A DNA stretch of 31,741 nucleotides from Elysia marginata (lineage: Eukaryota; Mollusca; Gastropoda; Plakobranchidae): NCBI GenBank assembly GCA_019649035.1, contig BMAT01010138.1, positions 106,196 through 137,936 on the forward strand, in the 5' to 3' direction. The notes beneath the pieces are model-generated. The model had not been told where the DNA came from and searched no databases. It saw only the letters and a list, made by a program, of their open reading frames with translations. This document shows, piece after piece, positions 8,646 through 21,100 of the stretch. Position numbers and translations under genes: made by a program. Numbering within the stretch: the first letter of the stretch is position 1; each line of letters starts with the position of its first letter.

Positions 8646-11600
8646 GATAGACAAGCATACAGACTTTATCCATCGCAATACTCGTTAAAGAGCATAGATA
8701 AAAATATTCACTTTTATAAAAGAACATACAAATAGCGGTGAACTTCAAATGGTAAGCTAATCTCCAAGAGAGGTATTAATTGTAAGCGAAAATAGGGAAG
8801 ACGAGAGAAGGAGCAACGCATAGAAAAAAAGATATAGAGAGATGAGGGCTATGTGTTTTAAATATAGATAAAGAGAAGAGGGGGAGAAGCAGAAAATTAT
8901 AGAGATCTGCATGCACGCAAACAGAGGGATACACAGAAAAAATGTACTACTCCTCGAACGTCGAAGACGACAAAAGCCAGCTTTTAATCTTATAGCATTC
9001 AGAGCGACAACCAAGGATTTTTTGTCTCATTTTTTTCCTTATACCATGGAAAGGAAATACAAACTCCTCAGCATGTCTTAAAGGTTGACTTCCCAGTTTA
9101 TTGGCCTATTGGAAGGTTGCCCTACGCGATACAAACATTTTAATAAGCAAAATCTTGAAGTTTTTTACATGCTTTGTACAACTCGGAACTCACTGAATTC
9201 ATTATTATCAATCATATGGGTTTATAGAATATTCAAGCTCAAATTTTGAACAAAAAAGTTCACTGTTTTCATTTCCTCTGTTATTTGAACCACACTGTTT
9301 TTTTTTAATCCAAAGTACCAGTTTAATCGTCCATAATGCGATTTAAAGTTTTATTTTAAAAGCATGTAGCGACAAATCTTGATCATTTGGTTTATAAATA
9401 CTATTCTTCCATTACATTTTTAGCCTTCGGAACGAAAACCGAAAAAAAGAAACAATCTTTCTGTAAATACCTGAAAAATCTCTTACAAGATTAGAATACA
9501 TCTTCATTCTGACCATATATTTTCAGGAAGCCCTACAATTTTTCACGTTTGCTTCGTTATGAGTACTGAACATAGTAGTTCGAACCTTAGGTAAAATTAA
9601 AAGTGTAAAAAAGTTTTATTAAGGCCAAAACTTCTACTGCAAAGCTCTATCGCAGTGTTTAAGAAATTTTGTTGTGAAACCAGTTGATTGCAGATTGCGC
9701 TGATTTTTTTAACCTATCAACCCATAGTCACCTGATTTATTTTTTGTTCCAACTTTATTTTTTTTCAAAATTTATTAGGGGACAGAAAATGTCCATACAA
9801 CGTCTTATTTCTACTAAACTGATTTCAAAAGTGTAGATTCATGTTACCACCGTCCAAGTTTCCTCATGTTTGTGTTCTCTACATCTGCCTTCTTGTGAGC
9901 TATCTAACACAATTGTTTCGGACTAATCGCCACTTTTTTTCTTATTACAAGTTTTCGCAATTTACATATCCAACATAAAGAAAGCTATAAGCTAAGCACC
10001 CAAGCAAGTGCATGGAAAAGACAACAATATTTTTCTTGAGAATCGTCAGCAAACAGCACTGAAAATACGCACGTTTTGGCCATTTAATGCATGGCTCATT
10101 CATCCAACCTTATCAATATCGAGTTAGTGGAGAGCATAAAGTCGTCCTTTCTTTAAGGCAATTTCAAACACCTTCCGAAGGTTAAAAGTAGTTTTTTGCT
10201 TGATGTATTCAAGCTAAAGACGGTATAGGAAAAAAGGGAGGAAGTTGAAAAGATACTGCATTATATTTGACGATTGCAGCCATCCAAATCATCTCAGTGG
10301 TGGAATAGTGGGTGAGAAACATGATCATTAAACATTACAATAACGGACGAAATGCGAATACAAGCAATTTTAAAGCTAAACGCAAAGAAAAAGATACATA
10401 ATTAAGCCTGGATTGTTCTCAATCTGCTAATAAAATCGTGCAAAATCTTTGGGAAAACCAAGCTTACAAGGAATCTAAAAACTGGCATACCGTTGTCACG
10501 GAAAATAATAAAAATTACATTTATCCGATTTGTCGTAATTACTCAGTGCTTTTTGCTGAACGTAAGCGTTGAAATACTGATTAAATCCGTTTCAACCCTG
10601 TACTGACAAGCGAGGTGAAAGATCTACCAAAATAAATAGGGGTGTATGCTTCGATTAAGATTCGACCTAAGTTGAAAAAAATGCACGATGGTCCGAGAAA
10701 TCGATAAATAATCGACAGTAGCTGATATTGGTAAAACTTCCAGGTTCAAAATAAGTGCGAGGTCTGATAAACGGATCCATGAGGAAGCATACATCTGAAA
10801 GTACAATTAGTTTTCTTATTTAAACATAGTCCTAATAACTAGCTAAAACCCCTAACTATTGTCGCCCAGACATATCATAGAAATTCCTTTAGACAAATTT
10901 TGATACTGTGAAATCTTAAGCACAGATAAAGCAATGAGTAACGACAAAAACATTAAACAATTTTTTTACCATCTTAATTGGTGACCACATAGGTCTTGCA
11001 ACCAGTCAAAATCAGACTCAAGGCTATCAATCTTGAACCACACACAATTCTAGTATCAGTTTTCCAATGGTTCCAGTTTCCAATGGTACCATAGCCTTTC
11101 CTTGTGTTATGTAATCACATTTAGAACCTAGATGTGACAATCCCAGAAACAGGAGCAACCAATTTCATCTCTTTTTTGTTTATACAGAAAATGAGTGCAA
11201 AGGTTGTTTTTTATCCATCTTCTCAAAGTTTATTCCTTTTCTATTTCCCGCTTGCTTCCTTAAAACGATCATTTTTGTTGTCATTCAAGAAAATGTTTAC
11301 TTTCAATACGGTTTGTGACTAATAATTAGAAATGGATGGCTGTGCATGGCATCAAATGTTTGTAAGATCAATTGCGTTTTTTTTTCTAAGCAATCTCTTC
11401 CGATGGATTTGAAGTAATGGCCATGAAGATTGTTCATGAAAAAATTGACGCTTTTAACCGCCAAGGAACAAAATCGCTAAAATTTGGAGTAGAGCTACCA
11501 GACTATTTAGTTTAGGAAAAGACACAACTTGGTAAACACAACCATTGCCGTCTTCTTCTTTGCAGATTGCGCACTCTGGTGTGGTATTATAGAAAAAAAT

Positions 11601-12200
11601 TACGCAAATTAAATAAAACATTTTATATACAGCTCTGCATTGAAAGTAAGGACCTAGGTAGGTAAAGATCAGTACCATCGTTTTAACTGCAGAAGCCGAT
11701 AAAAATCCAGTGAGCCTTTAAGGTTTAAAAGATCGAACGCTGTATCTTTCTAAAAGGCATTATATCATGCAAGCTTGCTAAAAAGTCTGTTGAATTTCGA
11801 TAAAAATTGAACTTAACAAAATTATGTATGTTTTAGGTCTGTAAAAAGACAGCCGTTCTGGTGACGTTAAAACGGTAGTATTAAAACTATGATTATCAAT
11901 TTTTACCAATATCAAATCATGCAAAATAACAATATTCTAAATGAAACACTTCGTTTCCTAGCGCCGGCTATTTGGTGTGTCTCGAATACACTGAAAGTAA
12001 ACAAAATTTCCAACTCACAACAAACTTTAATACTTTGAATTAATCCCAGATCTAAAGTAACAAAATTTAATGAGATTCTGAATTTCTCTATAGAACCTGT
12101 ACAGTTATAGTACGTCTTAGAGTTGTACATGGTGTGTATCAAGTACAGAAAACTCCAAACAGTCTCTGCACAGGTGATCCTCTTTTTTCTTTCAAATGGT
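8646..12200. other. Intergenic stretch, nothing recognised
   Basis: AT-rich, stops in all frames, no domain-bearing frame. The only item of note is the ECAICKEE-encoding patch on the minus strand near 11500-11590, which resembles one at 24265-24345. Confidence 0.5.
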
Positions 12201-13631
12201 GCTTTTCCCTCTGAAAATATGTAGATGATCTTATGCTTATCCCTCTGAAAGGATGTAGATGATCTTATGCTTTTCCCTCTGAAAGGATGTAGATGATCTT
12301 ATGCCTTTCCCTCTGAAAGGATGTAGATGATCTTATGCTTTTCCCTCTGAAAGGATGTATATGATCTTATGCTTATCCCTCTAAAAGGATATATATGATC
12401 TTATGCTTTTCCCTCTGAAAGGATGTAGATGATCTTATGCTTTTCCCTCTGAAAAAATGTATATGATCTTATGCTTTTCCCTCTGAAAGGNNNNNNNNNN
12501 NNNNNNNNNNNNNNNNNNNNNNNNNNNNNNNNNNNNNNNNNNNNNNNNNNNNNNNNNNNNNNNNNNNNATGTAGATGATCTTATGCTTTTCCCTCTGAAA
12601 GGGTGTATATGATCTTATGCTTATCCATCTGAAAGGATATATATGATCTTATGCTTTTCCCTCTGAAAGGATGTATATGATCTTATGCTTTTCCCTCTGA
12701 AAGGATGTAGATGTCCTTATGCCTTTCCCTATGAAACGATGTATATGATCTTATGCTTTTCCCTCTGAAAGGATGTATATGATCTTATGCTTATCTATCT
12801 GAAAGGGTGTAGATGTCCTTATGCTTTTCCCTCTGATAGGATGTAGATGTCCTTATGCTTTTCCCTCTGAAAGGATGTATATGATCTTATGCTTTTCCCT
12901 CTGAAAGGATTTATATGATCTTATGCTTATCCATCTGAAAGGGTGTAGATGTCCTTATGCTTTTCCTCTGAAAGGATGTAGATGATATTATGCTTTTCCA
13001 TATCAAAGGGTATAGATTTGCTTTTCAATTTGAAAGGATGTAGATATACTTTTTCATCTTAAAGGGTGTAGATGATCTTATGCTTTTCCATCTGAAAGGG
13101 TGTAGATGTCCTTATGCTTTTCCATCTAAAAGGATGTAGATGTATTTATGCTTTTCCATCTGAAAGGATGTAGATGATGATTATGCTTTCCCATCTGAAA
13201 GGGTGTAGATGTTTATTATGCTTTTACATCTCAAAGGGTGTAGGTTGTTTTCCATCTGAAAGGGTGTAGATATGTTTTTCCATTTCAAAGCGTGTAGATG
13301 ATCTTATGCTTTTCAACCTGAAAGGGTGTACATATACTTTTCCATCTTAAAGGGTGTAGATGATCTTATGCTTTTCCACCTGAAAAGGTGCAGATATGCT
13401 TTTCCATCTGAAAGGATTGAGATAATTTTATGCTTTTCCACCTGAAAGCGTGTAGATGACCCTATGCTTTTCCAACTGAAATTGTGTAGATGATCCTATG
13501 CTTTTCCATCTGAAAGGGTGTAGATATACTTTTCCATCTGAAAGGGTGTAGATGATTTTATGCTTTTTCATCTGAAAGGGTGTAGATGATTTTATGCTTT
13601 TCTATCTGACAGAGTGTAGATGATCTTATGC
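12201..13631. repeat. Minisatellite, about 34-bp units
   Basis: Roughly 40 head-to-tail copies. A left-end unit is GGATGTAGATGATCTTATGC plus TTTTCCCTCTGAAA. Left copies are nearly uniform at 34 bp; from about 13000 rightwards units vary from some 24 to 36 bp and drift to GGGTGTAGATATACTTTTCC and similar. Two subtypes (GATGATCTTATG and GATGTCCTTATG) alternate in the middle. It lies in the intergenic region between the two converging genes. Confidence 0.95.
12491..12568. other. Assembly gap (78 N)
   Basis: Run of N inside the minisatellite. The true length of the array is therefore unknown. Confidence 0.99.
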
Positions 13632-14394
13632 ACAGAATAGATTTGAACCAGGTCCAAAATCCGTGTGGAGTATAACATATGGGATATATATCAGATGAAA
13701 TCGGCTTTATACGGCGACAGCAGCTATAGGCGGAAACCTTAATTTCGATTAAGTCGCCCCCTTTACCCCCAAACCCCTGTGCTTATTATAATTATGCCTT
13801 AACCTCGCCTTAAACACAATGATAAGCAAAGTCTTTTAGTCTACAAATATTCGTCCTGGTGCTAGGCCTATGTTAAGAGGGTTTTTTTTTGCAAAATCAG
13901 TATCTGCAATTTTCAGGTTTTAGAGAAAGTAAAAAAAAACTTTCCATTTCTTTCTCTTTGTCTTTGTAAAAATACACATGATATTATGACTATTATAGTG
14001 ACATTTGCCAACTTTTGGTTTTAGTTTGAGAACTTGTTATAGTTTCGGTAACCACTTTAATATATTTGCAGTTAAGTAAGACAAGTGACTCTGATTTTAA
14101 TAACATTGCAAACACTGATTTTTAGAAACCCACTCTCATTTTCTGGTTGACTTTTAAGGTAGGACCTTTCTCGTCAAGACAACTACCAGACAACACTAAA
14201 TGTCTTCCAAATGGTCGACCATAGGAATAACTCATAAACTTTTTTATTTTACAATCAGAGATAATTGTACCGAGAACGATTCTGCCTGAAATAGGTTTGT
14301 CTGTCTCTTTATTACGCAAATTTCTATCCTATTAGTGCCAGCATACATATAAGCGAGTCTCCAAAAGAATAAAAGAAAACCAAAACAGCAAATG
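13632..14394. other. Stretch between the minisatellite and the saposin 3' end, nothing recognised
   Basis: A minus-strand frame of 65 codons (14319-14122) lies just past the saposin poly-A signal; it has no recognisable domain. A second AATAAA on the minus strand near 14308 could be a more distal poly-A site. Confidence 0.4.
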
Positions 14395-14539
14395 ACGAAC
14401 ACAGGTAAATGTTTATTGCAGTTTGTTGGATGCCACGAAATTTGAATACATAAACATAAATATTTCCACCTTATCGAGAAACAAAGATACTGAAAACATT
14501 CTCAGAAGCAAAAAACTTGAAAGCCCACGGCATTAATAC
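14395..14539 (-). other. 3' UTR of the saposin gene
   Basis: From the TGA to the expected cleavage zone about 10-25 bases beyond the AATAAA signal. Nothing else is recognised in it. The left end is an estimate. Confidence 0.5.
14412..14417 (-). terminator. Poly-A signal AATAAA of the saposin gene
   Basis: Minus strand reads CTGCAATAAACATTTACC, a canonical signal 123 bases after the stop codon, in the right place to end the transcript. Confidence 0.65.
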
Positions 14540-14653
14540 TCAAACTCCACTCTTTTTTCTGTTGGCCTTGATATTCAGGCAGCCATTGCGAGCAAGGAAG
14601 ATCCCTACAATAGCATGACAGACGATGATGACGCACATCCCTCTATAATAGGT
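14540..14653 (-). CDS. Saposin gene last coding exon: C6 of domain 5, hydrophobic/basic tail, stop
   Basis: 114 bases including TGA at 14542-14540. It opens TYYRGMCVIIVCH with the probable C6, followed by HAIVGIFLARNGC and the basic end NIKANRKKSGV. The acceptor is taken as CATAGAG|ACC because it keeps the frame, but it makes the C5-C6 gap seven residues instead of five. Codon use looks coding and a poly-A signal follows within about 130 bases. Confidence 0.65.
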   Translation of the reverse strand, partial: TYYRGMCVIIVCHAIVGIFLARNGCLNIKANRKKSGV

Positions 14654-14827
14654 CTCTATGGATCGCGGTGGAAGCTTGGGTGCAAATATTGACTGTTTGT
14701 GTAATTCTGAGGTGTGAATTCAATGTAGCATACTCCGATAACCTGTGGATTTTAATAGCGTTATCATAACCGTCATGTAGTTATTGATTGATTGATAGAT
14801 TGCTGTAGAAGTAGTAGTAGCAGTAGC

Positions 14828-14894
<67 letters not shown>

Positions 14895-17800
14895 AAAATT
14901 TGCATTTTATATAACAGCATTAGTAAAACGCTGATTATGTAGGTAAGATACTAATGTTAGTTAGGGCTTTTTTCATCTTCATTATATAAAAAATCACAAC
15001 TTCAACCAGTATACCACTGTTGGTGTCTTCCCCTATCCCCTAACCCTCAACCTAGAATCAAATTACATTATTTACAATACGTTTTAGAATCGCTAACCAC
15101 TAAAAGAGCAAGGCATCACGTTGGTATACACAAACACGAATTGCCATCTAAGCTTCTAAATGTTGGCTTCTTCTTCCATGCCCCTAAGTTATGGAACAGC
15201 GTGTCTATAAAAACAAAGAACTGGGATGCTTTTAAATCTTTTAAAGCTCACCTGGAAACAGAAAAAAAGCCTATCCACAATAGTTAACACATACTTATTG
15301 TTGGGATAAATTTTTTACCAAAAACAAGTTTATATAATAATGTATCTAAAAAGAGGTCTTTGCTTTTGTATGTGGTTTTTATACGGTTACTGTCAACTTT
15401 ATTTTAGAAGTTTTTATTTCTTTTCACTTTTGCTTTGTTTATATGCTCTATGTGATATAACCATGAACATTGTAGCACACTTTAGATTGTGATGGATTGT
15501 AGCACTTTGAACGAAAATATATTTTTTAGCCGACGTTTATGCCTCTGAATGTAGTTATTATGATATTTTCAAAGCACTGCAGAGCATCTTTGGTGGATTT
15601 TAGGCGATATAAATATATTATTGTATTTTGTTTATAATTATTAATATTTCTATTATTGAATGTTGCTCTTACCCCACAAACAAAGTCCGGTGTCATAAAG
15701 GAAGATACATCGCCAAGGAATTCATCGAAGAACGTTCGCACAAAAGTGTCACACTGAGAAAAGAGAACATATGGCTACGTAAATATTAAGCCTAAATATA
15801 CAACACTGACTTTATAATCTCTGACGTCGACATCTGCCCACACCTGGTTAAGATTTAAACCATTTATATTTAATGTTTGTGCTGTGGCGTCATGCACTAC
15901 CGATGCAAACAGGCAATTCGGAGAAATATCATTATGAAACAAAAAGCAACAGAAAAAAGTTTTGACCTGTGCCATGCAAAATCGCAATAATAAAGCACTT
16001 AGTCGCCCAAGTGGTTTTAATTATATTATTATATTATTTTTTTACGTACATTATACAGAATTCTTTATTAATCCCACATGGGGAAATTAAAAATGGCAGG
16101 CTCCATTCAAAATGATATATGATACTGCACTCTTTTGGAACAAGGCGGTTTGTGTAGCAATCATTGCTATAACAAAACAAAAACTCTTCAGTGCACTCTG
16201 ATTAAGTAAAAAGCAGATTTTTTATAACTGAAATATAAAAGTAGGAGCATTAAAAAATGAGTCGAGTTGCGATAATACAAAAAAGTGAGAATATTGACAT
16301 ATTTTATCATAGGGTCAAAATTTTTAAAAAAAACAAATTATATCTAGGCTCAACAGTTAGTATCTTTATATAACATTTAAACATACTACATATATATATT
16401 CAAATGACGTCTGAAAAAAAGACATTCATGTAGGAAGTCAGTTAGTGACATTTTTCAAGACTCCCTAATTCTTAGCATGTAAAAGTCTTTCCTTCATTTG
16501 TAATAATGATTCTGTCTGTATCTCTATCTTCTCAGTTCAATAGATAGGGTCATACTCGTGATATCAAAATAATCTTTTTACCAACTTATAGAGCTTTTAC
16601 AAACGTTTTATACAAAGTGTGTATGAATGTCATAATTTTACAATAAAACGGATCTTTGTTGAAAAGATTTGCTTGTTAAAATCAGCTGCAACAAGACTTC
16701 ATACACATTTTTGTCCTGCATTTGACGATTTGCATTACCATTTTCCTCATCTTTAATTTATGCAGCGCGAGTCCAATGTTTGTACTTTGTGAGTTCAAGG
16801 TTTTTTTGTTTTGATTTGTTTTTGTTGGAGGAGGAGGAGGGGCCGGAAGCCACTGCTAAAGCTGTTATAAACGTAAATGTTGTTATAAACATATCTTTTT
16901 TTAACAAGCTTGTGACTATATTTATACAATTTTTACATCAATATTTGTTCTCACCGGATATTTGAGACCAGTCGGCATCAACATGCACACAGAGTCCCCG
17001 ACGCTGATGGCCACACGAAGCAGTTCTTGACTACCGATGAATGCGTTCACCGTAGAGGATACCTCTTCACAGATGTCGCACCAAGGAGCACGGTGCTCTG
17101 AATAATGTTGAAAATATTAGGAGATATAAGAAAAACTTGTCGAAGATGAATCAAACATTTTAACGGTATAAGGAGAGAATAGGGTACACTGCTTTAAAAG
17201 GAAATTCTGAACTTTTGTTTGTTTATTTGGCCGTTTGTGATCAATATTTTTGTGATTTATATGTATCCACAAGGAAGACATTTTCTGATAAGCAGTACTA
17301 AGTATAGGTGAGCTAGCGGGACAAGAAACCAAATACTGATTTGAAGCGTGATGCAAGCAAGGGTGTCTCCCGTTGTTATATGAACATAAAAAATGTTGTC
17401 CGCATGGAGAATATTGATAAAGTAGCCAAATAATCGAAGAGTTAATGAAGTTTACAAAATAAGGAACAGGTATTACCAAGGCACTGTAATTCTGCCGAGG
17501 GAAAGTCTGTTAATGAGTGTTTGTCCAAACATTACACGTGCATTTATATTGGTTCTTAGCTTGTGCACATCAGCCTTATATTTTGGGGTATAGTGGCACC
17601 TTCGTTCGGTCAAAACCCAAGGGAGGTAAATGCAAATTTAAACTTGCAAAGGATTTGTAATATTTTGAATGCAGTAATAGGAATCAGACAACTTTTGATA
17701 ACCAGGCGGTTAACATTCAAGATGACTATTGGGTTACAGAGATGCTTAGTTTAGAAAGTATTTTTTAAAGCACAGAAGTTGAAACCCAAGAAGATCGACG

Positions 17801-18063
17801 GATAGACAGATAAATAGAAAGATAACCAGATAGATAGATAATTGTCATAATTATTTTCCTAAATATTGTGCCTTGCCATGACTTCAAAGTTTCTGGCAAC
17901 TCTGCCCTCCCGACATATCGAAGTAATGGCAAGGCTTAATATCTAGATAAATTTAACATTTATTATGTCCCGGAAGTAGAGCACTCTACGTGTTATCTTA
18001 TTTTACCCTAAAACCTATAATGCATAGATAGGTAGATGGATAGATGGATAGATAGATAGGTAA

Positions 18064-18135
<72 letters not shown>

Positions 18136-21100
18136 ATAGTGTACAACGTGTACAACACCATTGTTATTTACGTGAAATCATTTATTAGTCTCATCAGAAA
18201 CGAAACAAACACTATAACTATGGTCATGGTTTTCTACCTCGTGTAATTTTAAGGACGGTGTCTGCTTTCTTTGGCATAGGCTGGTTGGACTTCACCTCCT
18301 CTGCAGCTGCTCCCAAGATAGTTAAAAGATCTGTGAATAAACGTAAGGATAATTTCAAATATTTTAGAAAATAAGCATGTTGTCATCTTGAGCTGTCGAA
18401 GATGGAGTTTTCACAGGGTCAGTGTGAATAGAGAAATTTATAGCACGTCCTCATATTTAGTCTAACCGCAAAATTTGTTATTTGGAGGTATTATACACAG
18501 GTCGTTGGAATATTTTTTTTTAATCCTTAAACAATTTATAAAACAGATATATATTTTTGTGACATGAGTTTATCAGTTTCAGATGTTAGGAGCGAGTCTG
18601 GTACATTTCCTAAAAAGATTGATACAACGTAAATAGAGATTTTACGAGTAATTTCAACTTTAAAGCGCCTAAGTTTTATGCAACGAGGTGTACAGTTTCA
18701 TCTGTCTAATTGTTTTGTCAACAATTCATAAAATAATAATTATTCTAATTAAGTCTCGACTCTATTCATAAAAGATTCGTTAATGCTCTGTGACTTATAG
18801 ATAAATATGAACAACTCGATTTTTAAATTTTGAAAAGCCTTCTCAAAGTTAAATTTTATCAATATAATTTTGTTAGTTCCCTTATGTTGTGAAACGGAAA
18901 GTGTTCCATTTCAATTGAAAAATTTATTGGATTTTTCGTTTATGAAGAAGAATAAATAATAACCTATGCAAGCAGTTTACTGACATTCAAAATTAAAAAA
19001 ATTCATAGTATTGGGATTTTGTAGAAGATCAATCTGTGCCTAGGGCAATAGAATAAGGTAGTTAGTGAGCCCCACCTTTAGGATTTTGCACGGTGGCGTG
19101 GTCTGCGCTTCTCTTCTGCTTAGCGTTACACATAGCTGTGGACTGGCACACCATCTTCGGTGTGAGTCTGTGGACGACAATGTCCATGAAATTCGCCGTG
19201 TTTTCACCAACGAACATCTTACAGTGGGCGGACAAGGGCTCAGTAAGCAAGTCACAGTATTTCACGCCAAGGGCGACCATCTTGCCCTAAACAGAAAAAA
19301 AATTAATTTGCTCTACATAAGAAATGCAGTTCGTTTCCAAAGAACATCATTTTGCTTTGAAGAGGAACACAACATCTTGAATAAAGAGGTTTTCCAGGGC
19401 TACCATTTTACCTCAAGATAACCATGAATAGTTTAGGGAAAAAACTTATAAATATTATTTCAATAATGGCTCCCTTATTGCCCTGAAGAGAAACATGGAA
19501 AAAATGAATAAAAGAGAAAAACAGTTCAACGCTTCATCTTAGGCTACCATCTTGTTCTTTATACCAACAGGGTTCCATGACATAGTGTGTTATATTCATT
19601 TTTTTTTTAATTTTGGGTTTGCGGTAATATGAAACAGAGTTTTACAATAATTATGATTAAAAAAATTGCCAGCTAAAGTGTATGACTTTATTGGAAAAGT
19701 AAGTTATATGCTGCTCTGACAGATAAATACAAATATAAAAAGAAAAAGAGACAGTAAAGTGTTTAATGCCTATTTTTAATGTTTTTTTGTCACAAATCTG
19801 TCCTGGATTATTTTTAGAACAAATTTACCATATAATTCTACGGAAAAGGCGTTTTAATTAGGTGAACACTTTATCGCCAGGTTCAGCATGGGTAAACCTC
19901 TTTGTATGAATTCTTTTATTTAAAAATCGATACATTGATTTTTAGAAAACTTTGAAATGGTTATACTTTAGTTAAACTGTCCTTAGAAGCTTTAAAGTAA
20001 ACGGCTATAACTTTTATAGCACTGCTTGACAATAGAAGGAAAATACAATCAAAACAGTTTACTTTTAAAGTAGTGAAAATATCTCATGTCAGAAAAAAAA
20101 ACATTCATAAATAAAAGTAAGTACTGTTATAGTGCACTGGCTAGGAAACAAAGGCATTTTGGAAAGTCACGACATAGCTTATTTTATGAGACGCGAAAAA
20201 GTACGATACTTACACGAGAGTTATCGTTCTTGAGAACGCTGAACATTTTACCCATCATAATTTCGCACAGGGCGCAATCTCCCTGCTCCGTCTTTATTTG
20301 CTGTAACTTTTCCAGGGCCGGAAGTGCTGCTTCTGCCATCTTGGTAAGGCTGGCTAGGAATGAAGAATACATTCCCTGGACGGTGTAATGAAGACTGTTG
20401 TTGTCGTCTTGGCACATGCCTAAGAAATCACACATTATGGTGACGTCCTGTATAATACAAAAAAACAGTAAGTAAATGCTACGATTTTAAATATATATTT
20501 TGAAGCATTACAAAACATTCCAAAAGTTTGTACTAAGTTTTATAAACAAAACTAACATAGGTAGAGATATAAACAGTTTCGAGATATTCTCTGTAGAAGT
20601 ATTATTAAATTCATATCAAATAATTCTATCTAGGTACTTCTTTTTAAAACTTTATTTGATTGCGGCAGACGTTCGGATCTACACTGAATGTTAAAAATAT
20701 CGCCAATAACGCTGTGAAAAATCTTCGTTAGTTCTTTTCTCTGGATAGTTTTATTTATCTGAAATGTGAAAATTACTTACCTTTTGTTGTTTTTTTTTTC
20801 TCTGAAAGTTTAGTATAACAGTAATCTAAAGCCAAATCAGATTATATTTTACGAAATATTTCAAGAGGAAAACAGGTTTCGAAAGAGCTAACATTTACTC
20901 TGTTTGTTTATTTGACATATTCTTTTATTTTTGCACAAAGAAAGTAGTTCAAACAAATAACTTCTTGCCATACATGTTATGAAAGACTTTTTAGCCACGA
21001 ATTAAAGTCCTCAATTTCGACCAATTCTGCCAAGGCAAAAACAAGTTGAGTGCGTTTTAAAAATGGTTTTATGATGCATCATCATATAAATTCTTTTTAT

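Noticed and set aside
9600-9703. Minus-strand SAICNQLVSQQNFLNTAIELC, resembling a saposin start
   Set aside because: Only one Cys of the C1-C2 pair, wrong distance to the next Cys, no splice sites, and it lies beyond the poly-A signal of the saposin gene.
14720-14920. Poly-Thr frame on the minus strand
   Set aside because: Translation of the (GTA)n microsatellite.
16055-16092. TTTATTAATCCCACATGGGG, like short motifs seen at the ends of dispersed repeats
   Set aside because: Too short to assign to any element; no flanking structure seen.
17117-17479. Minus-strand frame of 120 codons with several Cys/His just upstream of the domain 5 exon
   Set aside because: The Cys/His spacing fits neither RING nor saposin patterns, and the frame does not join the neighbouring exon, whose acceptor at 17098 is clear.
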